Made by a program: the position numbers and the translations under genes. Of a stretch of 64,000 nucleotides of DNA, positions 26,086 to 33,206 are shown piece after piece. Positions within the stretch are counted from its first letter, which is position 1; the number at the start of each line of letters is the position of its first letter. This DNA is from Korobacter sp963703075 (lineage in GTDB: Bacteria > Acidobacteriota > Terriglobia > Terriglobales > Acidobacteriaceae): contig OY969786.1 of NCBI GenBank assembly GCA_963703075.1, forward strand, positions 868,001-932,000. Reading direction: 5' to 3'. Below the pieces are notes generated by a model. That model saw only the letters and a list, made by a program, of their open reading frames with translations. It had not been told where the DNA came from and did no database searches.

Positions 26086-29043
26086 TTAATGCACTGGGCC
26101 GAGATATTTGTCGAGCCAGTTCAGGTTTTCCTTGATCAATTCGTTGCGGGGAAGGGTGTGGCTGGTGTCGTAGAGCAAGTGCTTCTTGTCTTCCTTGCGC
26201 GTACCCAGCGCTCCGAACAGCGGCTCCTGGGTTGACTCGTCGGGAAAGAAGAAATCGTACCGTCCGTTCAGCATCTGCGTCGGCTGCTTCACCCGCGACG
26301 CAAAATTCACCGTGTCTACCTCGGGCAGCGACGTATGGAAATCAAATCCCCCCAGCGCCAGCGTCACCACTTTAATCCGCGATTCCACCGCAGGAATCAG
26401 CGCCCCGAATTCCGCGCCCCAGCTATAGCCGTAGTAAGCGATCTTCTCGTGATCGAGGTCTGCCCGCGTGTCCACGTAATCCAGCGCCCGCGAAGCATCT
26501 TTTACCCACATCACCACGTGGTCGCGCCACTCCGCGCTGCGGTTCGGTATATCCGATTCCATCCCGTCGCCGCGTTCGTACGTCCCTTTGTAAACTGGAT
26601 AAATGACCGCGCGTCCGCTGCGCAGGATTCCATCCAGTGCAGCGGTCGGATAACTGGTGAACTTTCGCATCAGCAGCGCGTTCGACCCAGGGAAAAATAA
26701 GACCGTCTGGTAGGGCGGCTTCGCATTCGCCGGCAGAAACAGGTAAGCGATCGCCATTTCGTTCCCATACGCTGCCGTGTAAGTGATTTTCTCCAGCGTC
26801 CAATCCGCTTCGCCGCTGTCCTGCTTTTCCACCAACGCATTCAGCGGCGTCTTATCGTACGAATAAATGCTGCGGTACGCCGCGAACAGCTCATCCGACA
26901 CCGGCTTCAGTTTGCTCAAATCCCGTCGCGGAGACACCACCGGCGCCAAAGCCACCGCCGGCACCGTCGCTGGCTCCATGTATTTCACGCACCGGAATCC
27001 AAGATCCGCCCCGCGCAAAAACGGCGACTGCGCGTCCGGATCCACGAACATGTAGTTCGGTTCATCCCACGCTCCGCCTAGGATGTAGCGCCTTCCATCG
27101 CCCGTCTCGTTCCAGATCCACTCCTTCACGTTGCCCGCCATGTCGCTGGTGCCCCACGGCCCAACCCCTTGCCGTGTACCCACCGGCAACACTCCACCCG
27201 TCCCGAAGTTGCTCGCCGGCACAATCAACGAGGCCATCGTCGGCCCAGCGGCGCGGTTCCAGTGATACATCGTCGGCAAACTCTTGCCCGCAAACTCCGC
27301 ATACGCCGCTGCCTCGAACCAACTGATCCCCGTGACCGGATCGTCGTCTTTCCCACTGGGATACTGCCCCGCAATCCAATCCTTCGGACCCGGACGTCCG
27401 GCTGCATCCTGGAACAGGGCCATCGCTTCTGCCCACGTCAGCTTCTTGCCGTCACGCACGAAATCCTGCTTCCAGTATTCCGGCTTGCTGTACCCCCCCT
27501 GCGCCACGAAGGCTTTGTATTGTTTGTTGGTCACCTCGTACTGGTCGATCCAATAATCCTTCAGCGCCAACTCCGGCATACCTTCGTAACCGGGAATGAA
27601 GAGCACGTTGATATATTTTCCCGGCTCCACTCGCACCATCCCTGCCGGCGTATCGCTCACGCGGTCCATCGTCACATGCGTGCTGATCGGGTCCGCCGGC
27701 CCCACCGCGAATTTCCCCGTCAATGCAATCGTGGCCCGCACCACGGTTCCGTAGCCCTGTTTCTCAAATCTCCACAGAAACGTCCCCCGCGGCTGCCGCG
27801 AATGCACCAGCGGAGTCTTGCCCGCATACTCCCATGCGCCGGAGGCATTCGTATATTCGCGCCGGTAAACTTCCGCCCCCGGCGGGTCGCTCTCCACCGA
27901 CATGTCATACGACACCACCCGCCATAGCTTGGCCAGCGCCGGATCGCCGGGCACCGTCTTTTCCGCCTTCGTCGCCAGCGCGAACGCATCGCCGTACTTT
28001 CCTTGATCGTATAGTTGCGTCACCTGCGGGATCGCCACCTCTCGCGCCCATCGCACCTCGCGCGCGTGCTTGATCCACCAACCCACCCCCGCCGCCAGCG
28101 CGATCACCAGCAGCAACACGGGAATCAAAAACCGCGGACGCTTCGCCTCGTGCGCAATCCGGGCTGCACTCAGTCCGGTGCCCGATTCCGGGAACAGCAT
28201 TTCCCGGCAGCTCTTCAGCTCGCGTGCCAGTTCCGTGCCGTCGGCATAGCGTGCCGCCGCGCTTTTCTTCAGGCAGCGCGACACGATCTGCCGCACCTCC
28301 GGCGGAACATCATGCTTCAGTGCACTGAGGGGTTTCGGTTCATCGCGCAAAACGGAGGCCAGCAGCGCGGCGCTCGATTCGCCTTCAAACGCGCGATGGC
28401 CGCTGAGCATCTCGTAAAAAACCGCGCCGAACGAGAAGACGTCGCTGCGCGCATCGACCGGCTTTCCTTCCGCCTGCTCGGGCGACATGTACGCCACCGT
28501 GCCCACAATCGTTCCTGGCGTCGTGCCGACGGTCATCGTTTCCGCCGCCGCCGTCGTCGCCATCACCGCTACTTTGGCAAGCCCGAAGTCGAGCACCTTC
28601 ACCAGACCGCCCTGGTCCACGATGATGTTGGCCGGTTTCAGGTCGCGGTGTACGATGCCCGCCGCATGCGCGCACGCCATCGCATCCGCGATCTGGATCC
28701 CGTAGCGCACCGCAACATCGGTCGGCAGCCCGTCCTTCCCGACCAGTTTGTCCATGGTCGACCCGTTCACGTACTCCATCACCATGAACTCCACGCCGTC
28801 CTGCGAACCAATGTCGTGGATCACGCAGATGTTCGGGTGCTGCAGCGCCGAGATGGATTTCGCCTCCTGCTCGAAGCGCGCCCGCAGGTCCTCGTTGTAG
28901 GAAAGGTGGGCTGGCAGAATTTTGATCGCGACCTTGCGCTGCAGGCGCGAATCCCGGGCCGCATACACCTCGCCCATTCCACCCTTGCCGATCAGCGATT
29001 CGATGACGTACGGCCCAAATTTCGTACCCGCTTCGAGTGCCAT
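26086..29043 (-). CDS. Ser/Thr protein kinase fused to FGE-sulfatase-type and alpha/beta-hydrolase domains
   Basis: 985 residues in three parts. Residues 10-290 are a PknB-type kinase: LIGKGGMGEVYAARD, Lys41 in VAIK, HRDLKPANI (Asp134), LDFG, GTVAYMSPEQAEGK. One membrane helix lies near 305-325 (FLIPVLLLVIALAAGVGWWI), then a PEGA-like stretch. A formylglycine-generating/SUMF1-like domain lies about 465-690 (YWIDQYEVTNKQYKAF, PVTGISWFEAAAYAEFAGKS, MAGNVKEWIWNE, LGFRCV). An alpha/beta hydrolase follows with VLFFPGSNALL, nucleophile Ser in YYGYSWGAEFG, NGRYDFFFP (Asp) and DTSHTLPR (His). All three active sites look intact. The substrate is unknown. Confidence 0.88.
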   Translation of the reverse strand: MALEAGTKFGPYVIESLIGKGGMGEVYAARDSRLQRKVAIKILPAHLSYNEDLRARFEQEAKSISALQHPNICVIHDIGSQDGVEFMVMEYVNGSTMDKLVGKDGLPTDVAVRYGIQIADAMACAHAAGIVHRDLKPANIIVDQGGLVKVLDFGLAKVAVMATTAAAETMTVGTTPGTIVGTVAYMSPEQAEGKPVDARSDVFSFGAVFYEMLSGHRAFEGESSAALLASVLRDEPKPLSALKHDVPPEVRQIVSRCLKKSAAARYADGTELARELKSCREMLFPESGTGLSAARIAHEAKRPRFLIPVLLLVIALAAGVGWWIKHAREVRWAREVAIPQVTQLYDQGKYGDAFALATKAEKTVPGDPALAKLWRVVSYDMSVESDPPGAEVYRREYTNASGAWEYAGKTPLVHSRQPRGTFLWRFEKQGYGTVVRATIALTGKFAVGPADPISTHVTMDRVSDTPAGMVRVEPGKYINVLFIPGYEGMPELALKDYWIDQYEVTNKQYKAFVAQGGYSKPEYWKQDFVRDGKKLTWAEAMALFQDAAGRPGPKDWIAGQYPSGKDDDPVTGISWFEAAAYAEFAGKSLPTMYHWNRAAGPTMASLIVPASNFGTGGVLPVGTRQGVGPWGTSDMAGNVKEWIWNETGDGRRYILGGAWDEPNYMFVDPDAQSPFLRGADLGFRCVKYMEPATVPAVALAPVVSPRRDLSKLKPVSDELFAAYRSIYSYDKTPLNALVEKQDSGEADWTLEKITYTAAYGNEMAIAYLFLPANAKPPYQTVLFFPGSNALLMRKFTSYPTAALDGILRSGRAVIYPVYKGTYERGDGMESDIPNRSAEWRDHVVMWVKDASRALDYVDTRADLDHEKIAYYGYSWGAEFGALIPAVESRIKVVTLALGGFDFHTSLPEVDTVNFASRVKQPTQMLNGRYDFFFPDESTQEPLFGALGTRKEDKKHLLYDTSHTLPRNELIKENLNWLDKYLGPVH

Positions 29044-29219
29044 AGGTGACGCGGATTATACCCCCCATCCCCGCCCATCCCCCCTATAGAAACCGCGCGT
29101 TCTATGGGTAAACGATGATGGTGGTCCTTCCCCTGCTCCTGCGCAACAACCATATTTCCGCCGGCGCTGAAGTATTCATCGCACACAAGAGATACGCTTT
29201 TATGCAAAAGGAGCTACCC

Positions 29220-29540
29220 ATGATCACCCTTCATTTGCGCTATACCATCGATCCCAACAAGATGTCGGACGTTCGGGCCTATGTGGAAACCGAGTTGAAG
29301 CCGATCCGCGAGAGCGGAGGCAAAGTTGTCGGCTACTACCTTCCTACTGACTTCGCCGGAGCCACCAATGAAGCTTTCGGCATCATCGATTTCCCCTCGC
29401 TCGCCGAGTACGAGGTCTATCGTGCCAAGCTGGCGGCGCACCCTCTGCACAAAGAATACGTAGAAAGATTGGAACGCTCGGGAGCGTTGCTCTCCATCCA
29501 ACGCTCGCTCGTGCAGCGGGTCGAGGAGCGCCAATCATGA
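29220..29540 (+). CDS. NIPSNAP-family protein
   Basis: 106 residues from the ATG at 29220, which has AAGGAG six bases upstream. The compact domain MITLHLRYTIDPNKMSDVRA, then GYYLPTDFAGATNEAFGIID and FPSLAEYEVYRAKLAAHP, fits the dimeric alpha/beta barrel of NIPSNAP proteins. The family's biochemical role in bacteria is not settled. Its stop overlaps the start of the protoglobin gene by four bases (ATGA), so the two are translationally coupled. Confidence 0.85.
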   Translation: MITLHLRYTIDPNKMSDVRAYVETELKPIRESGGKVVGYYLPTDFAGATNEAFGIIDFPSLAEYEVYRAKLAAHPLHKEYVERLERSGALLSIQRSLVQRVEERQS

Positions 29541-30127
29541 CAGCGCAGCCATCCATACCCGGCTATGAATTTGGGGCCTCGAACAGCGCCCATTCCCCTT
29601 TATCGATGGAGGACTTGCAGCATCTGGAACAAACCGTCGGGTGGAAGGAGCAGGAGGCTCGACGGCTACACGAACATGCCGAGTTCTTCCGGGCGCACGC
29701 CGAACCGATGGTGGACGCCTGGCGATCCGTCATCGGCGCCCAGCCTCACCTCGCGCAATGGTTTTTCGGCCCGGATGGCAAGCCGGATGACGAGTACAAA
29801 GCACGCGTGAAAAAACGGTTCGTGCAATGGGTCATCGACGTTGCCGAGCGTCCCCATGATCAGGCGTGGCTCAATTACCAGGAAGAGATCGGACTGCGCC
29901 ACACCCCGCAGAAAAAGAACAAGACCGACGGCCGCCACACCCCCGACGTCGTTCCCATGCGTTACCTGATCGCGTTTCTCCCCGTGGTCGTGGATATCCG
30001 CAACTTCACAAGCAAAGCGATCGCAGATCCAGAGAAACGCTCGTCGATCGAAAACGCCTGGGCAAAAGCGGTTTGTCTGCACATCACGTTGTGGACCCGC
30101 CCCTACGTGCAAGCCAGCCTGTGGTAA
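29537..30127 (+). CDS. Protoglobin-domain protein
   Basis: 196 residues. It starts with the family's GYEFGASN...SPLSMEDLQHL block, followed by FFRAHAEPMVDAWRSVIGAQ, PHLAQWFFGPDGKPDDEYKA and WLNYQEEIGLRHTPQKKN. The His in LRHTP is in the place of the proximal heme ligand. PMRYLIAFLPVVV completes the helical globin. There is no output domain, so this is a single-domain protoglobin that binds O2, CO or NO, not a globin-coupled sensor. It overlaps the NIPSNAP gene by four bases; the pair is likely one functional unit. Confidence 0.85.
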   Translation: MTAQPSIPGYEFGASNSAHSPLSMEDLQHLEQTVGWKEQEARRLHEHAEFFRAHAEPMVDAWRSVIGAQPHLAQWFFGPDGKPDDEYKARVKKRFVQWVIDVAERPHDQAWLNYQEEIGLRHTPQKKNKTDGRHTPDVVPMRYLIAFLPVVVDIRNFTSKAIADPEKRSSIENAWAKAVCLHITLWTRPYVQASLW

Positions 30128-30280
30128 CGCGCTCGTGGGGGGCTACCCGCCAGACAGGTAGGTTTACCACTTGATATCGGGGTACCCCCTCCCCCCACCC
30201 CTATGCGGATTCAGCAACTTACGCTGTGGAAAACTCCTAAAATCTTCGATCCACATACCTTTAGAGGCAAATTCTTCCAT

Positions 30281-30305
30281 CGAGGGGAGTTAACCCTCGT
30301 TTTTG
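30281..30305 (+). terminator. Possible terminator after the NIPSNAP-protoglobin pair
   Basis: Stem CGAGGG/CCCTCG with a GAGTTAA loop followed by TTTTT. It is 150 bases past the protoglobin stop, so assignment to that operon is tentative. Confidence 0.6.
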
Positions 30306-30484
30306 CAGTTTCTCCGCTGACCGCTGTCGAGCGCCGGATTACTAGTTGGTAAAGATCATTCTCTGGCGAGGAAAGCACCCCACGTTGGCAGAATATCGGG
30401 GGACGAGGGAAGTGTCGGTGATGGAGAGCACGGGTGGGTGTGATAGGGCCGGAAGGCAAGGAAGCGCCGTTGGCGCGGCTTATT

Positions 30485-30566
30485 GGGCCACCCTATCTCT
30501 CCAAAAAGGCGAGCTAGGATGGGGTACCCCAAATCTCACCGTTCCAGTTAAAGTGGGCCACCCGCC
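30485..30566 (+). repeat. Dispersed hairpin repeat, left flank of the HEPN-protease island
   Basis: GGCCACCCTATCTCT, a short arm pair, and GAGCTAGGATGGGGTACCCC are followed about 25 bases later by GTGGGCCACCCGCC. The same two-part arrangement occurs on the opposite strand at 32503-32640, beyond the other end of the two-gene island. It belongs to the CCCACCCT...ATGGGGCACCC family also seen at 39.7, 43.4 and 50.0 kb. Confidence 0.65.
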
Positions 30567-30581
30567 AAGATTGCAGACGGC

Positions 30582-31484
30582 TCACGATATATCCCGGATA
30601 TACCATGCTGGGGTGAGTATGGAATATTCTGAATCGTAGGTTGTTTCGTTAGTCGTTTCCGAATTGGAAGCTGCCGGGTTGTTTCGGTTCTCTGAATCTG
30701 CGGACTCTAAGTTTTGGGGGTCACCCGCCACAACTCCAATGACTAGCCCTTTTGCGTTTATTGCGGGACCTCCACTGAAGCCTAAGGTTGTTACGGCGCT
30801 GACGATATAACTGGTGCGTCTGTAGAAATCTTGCCCTACACCCGCAAGTTCACCAGTACGGCAAATCAACGCCGGAATGGATTGTTGGGGAATTTGTGGG
30901 TACCCGAATACATGTAGGCCCATTGGGCTATCGATGGCCTCTTGATCCCATTCGACTGAGAGACAGTCGAGGTTGGGCGGTGCTGCGACCTCAATTATTG
31001 CAAGATCCAAGTCGTCAATGATCTGTGAGATTTCAGCTGAACCCGAGTGATGTACCTTCCCGGACTGATCCTCGATGCGCAGGATCTTCCGACCTTTGAC
31101 ATTGTGCGCTGCTGTTACGAGTCGCCCACCGACATCGGCGCAGTAAAAAGCCGTAGCTCCGGTCTCAGGTTTACTGCGGCCTTCCACGATCAGATGAGTG
31201 ATAGCGGCCTTGCTACGTCGTACTATGTATGAAAGACCAAAAATTTCAGCGAGATATGTGTCCGAAATGAAAGCTTGAAGTCCCCGCGGTGTTTTATCAA
31301 GAACTCCCTGAACGAACTGCACGCGAGCAAGTCCCGATGCGTGAAGACAATGGATCGTGTCGTTGAGTACAGTCTGATCCGAACTCGGAACACTCTGCGG
31401 CAGGTGGGCCATATCAATCGAATTTGACGATTGGTATAGAAGTTTCATCACTGCCGTCACTGTTTCAGTGAGCGACAGGGACAC
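30582..31484 (-). CDS. Winged-helix / trypsin-like serine protease
   Basis: 300 residues, no signal peptide or membrane segment, so cytosolic. Residues 5-75 look like a winged helix (TAVMKLLYQSSNSID, TIHCLHASGLARVQF, LDKTPRGLQAF). Residues 105-255 are a trypsin-like domain with the full triad: His127 in VTAAHNV, Asp160 in DDLDLAIIEV, and Ser237 in LGFSGGPAI. A polar tail of about 45 residues ends in ILTPAWYIRDIS. The GTG start at 31484 lies inside the end of the HEPN-type gene (20-base overlap), with GGAG ten bases before it. Cytosolic trypsin-like proteases coupled to a nuclease-type partner are typical of conflict systems. The exact function is unknown. Confidence 0.78.
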   Translation of the reverse strand: MSLSLTETVTAVMKLLYQSSNSIDMAHLPQSVPSSDQTVLNDTIHCLHASGLARVQFVQGVLDKTPRGLQAFISDTYLAEIFGLSYIVRRSKAAITHLIVEGRSKPETGATAFYCADVGGRLVTAAHNVKGRKILRIEDQSGKVHHSGSAEISQIIDDLDLAIIEVAAPPNLDCLSVEWDQEAIDSPMGLHVFGYPQIPQQSIPALICRTGELAGVGQDFYRRTSYIVSAVTTLGFSGGPAINAKGLVIGVVAGDPQNLESADSENRNNPAASNSETTNETTYDSEYSILTPAWYIRDIS

Positions 31485-32418
31485 GAGACTTAATCTCCTT
31501 CAAGAGAGCGATGCGGAGCATCGCTGCTGCTGCTGCGTTTAGATAGTCTGCTCTCGAATGACTGGCCCCAAGATGATCACGTTCTTGTTGCTGTAATGAT
31601 TCCGGGTAACGCCGGGCATGTACGATAGCGTTTCGTAGTTCGATCAGATCATCCACCACTTGTTGAACCATTAACGGATCTGAGAAATAAGGTCCGGTGT
31701 CCCATTCCGGCTTTTTGATGTCGAGATCAGAGAAATTACGTAGAATCGCTTGTCTGAACTGCGGCATGGTCAGCTCTTTGCCTTTCGACAAGACTCCCTC
31801 TAGACCCATCATCCAGCTAAGGAACTGCAACTGACCTGATACCCCGGATGAATAAGCTTGTTCGTAGGAGAACAGGGCCCGTTGCAAATAGTTCTGTGGC
31901 TCGTTGGTTACTGACTTGTAGCCTGGAAATAAGCGGACAAGCGCATCGATGTCTTGCGCATTTACGCGATTAAGAACCTGAGTGATGGGAACGTGCAGCC
32001 TTGGAGCCGTTGAGAGCGAGAGGCCAGTTATCTCGACCTGCTCATTATCGAAGTAGCCCTGGACGGATCGGAAGGGTACTGAAGTAGGTCGGATTATTCG
32101 AAGACAATTAAAGACGTAGTTGACCTCGGTTCTGGAGTCGACGTCAGGTTTACCTCGAAAAAACCTGCGTTCCCGATACCGGTGCACCAAGGCATGCGTA
32201 ACACCCGCCAATACATCCCGGTCCTTTGGGGCGATGTATTCACCCCAAAATTCAAATTGCTTTGGCGAGATCCACCCAGATACGTTTTCGCAGGATATAG
32301 AGTCGGCAATCGCGATTGGGCACTGATTCACGAAGTTACTCGTTAAATCAGTTACGATAGGCGCGAGCGTGAATTTCTCTACAATGTTATCAAGGGAATC
32401 CACCGTCTCTTCTGGCAT
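31465..32418 (-). CDS. HEPN-type (ApeA-like) protein
   Basis: 317 residues, no signal peptide. The first 150 residues form an uncharacterised domain. The C-terminal half has an ApeA/HEPN-like helical layout: LQFLSWMMGLEGVLSKGKE, a variable insert, then VVDDLIELRNAIVHARR. R262-N-A-I-V-H267 is the R-x4-H catalytic motif of HEPN ribonucleases. GGAGG precedes the ATG by five bases. It is the first gene of a two-gene operon and overlaps the protease gene by 20 bases. Base composition looks more AT-rich than the neighbours. A role in RNA cleavage during phage defence is an inference from motif and context. Confidence 0.72.
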   Translation of the reverse strand: MPEETVDSLDNIVEKFTLAPIVTDLTSNFVNQCPIAIADSISCENVSGWISPKQFEFWGEYIAPKDRDVLAGVTHALVHRYRERRFFRGKPDVDSRTEVNYVFNCLRIIRPTSVPFRSVQGYFDNEQVEITGLSLSTAPRLHVPITQVLNRVNAQDIDALVRLFPGYKSVTNEPQNYLQRALFSYEQAYSSGVSGQLQFLSWMMGLEGVLSKGKELTMPQFRQAILRNFSDLDIKKPEWDTGPYFSDPLMVQQVVDDLIELRNAIVHARRYPESLQQQERDHLGASHSRADYLNAAAAAMLRIALLKEIKSRVPVAH

Positions 32419-32502
32419 GCGATCCTCCGACTCGATTAAGCTCGAAGTTCTACATTATCGCAGGAGTCAACATTTGATGGGTGCGTCCACTTCCGTCTCC
32501 AA

Positions 32503-32640
32503 CCTGTCGGGTGGCCACACCTCCCAAACTTAAATCTGCGGGCGGGTGGCCCACTTCTCTCCGTTACGCAGGTTTTCGGCCCATCTTCACATCTGAGGGG
32601 TGCCCCATTCTCGCGTGCCTTTCGCGAGCAGTGGGAGGGA
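32503..32640 (-). repeat. Dispersed hairpin repeat, right flank of the HEPN-protease island
   Basis: On the minus strand: TCCCACTGCTCGCG, AAAGG, CACGCGAGAATGGGGCACCC, then further along GTGGGCCACCCGCC and another GTGGCCACCCG. The order of parts is the same as at 30485-30566 but the orientation is opposite, so the two-gene island is bracketed by inverted copies. Confidence 0.6.
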
Positions 32641-32678
32641 TCACAGACCGAATCAGAAGAGTTCTCTAAACTCATGTC

Positions 32679-33000
32679 ATGCCGACTGGCCTGGAGCGTC
32701 GTTATGGCGGTGGTCACCTGCACTTCGCCACCGCGAGTTGTTATCGGCGGCGCAAGCTGATGGCCCTTCGGCATTGCGATCTTTTTGAGCCAGTCCTGGA
32801 AGATATGCGTCGACGTTATCACTTCGTCGTGGTCGGCTACGTGGTGCCCGAACATTTTCACTGCTGACCAGTGAACTGAGGATTGGTTCGGTTTTGGTCG
32901 TCATTCAGGCGCTCAAACTTGTCGTGGTACAGAGGCTGTTCCCTAGCGCATGCGAAACGCATCGACAGCATGTTCGCTTGTGGCAGCGAAGAACGCCGCT
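32679..33000 (+). pseudogene. Decayed REP-associated tyrosine transposase (RAYT, Y1_Tnp family)
   Basis: The frame from 32679 gives MPTGLERRYGGGHLHFATAS, CYRRRKLMAL..., YHFVVVGYVVPEHFH. This matches the start of RAYT proteins, including the HxH-type metal motif region. After the PEHFH codons the reading slips: TGCTGACCAGTGAAC equals the expected LLxSE block if one C is restored. Another frame then continues SVLVVIQALKLVVVQRL, matching the next conserved helix of the family. The catalytic Tyr helix and the C-terminus are not recognisable. It is therefore a pseudogene of the transposase group that mobilises REP elements. Confidence 0.72.
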
Positions 33001-33051
33001 CTACCTCGCGTCTGCAGACACCAGATCCGATTCATGTTGGACGCGGGGCAG

Positions 33052-33086
33052 AAAAGCAAGAGCCCCCGCTTGCGCGAGGGCTCTTC
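33052..33086 (-). terminator. Candidate terminator downstream of groEL
   Basis: On the minus strand, AAGAGCCC and GGGCTCTT form the base of a hairpin with CGCGCAAGCG as the upper part, followed by GCTTTTCTG. It lies about 120 bases past the groEL stop. Confidence 0.5.
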
Positions 33087-33206
33087 TATACCTGACGGCC
33101 AGTTCTAAGCAGTACTTGAAAGATCCTTCGACTTCGGATGCGCGATGGTCTGCGCGTCCTTCGCTCAGGATGATCGCCCGCGGCTCGGACGCCGCGGACT
33201 GCGCGA

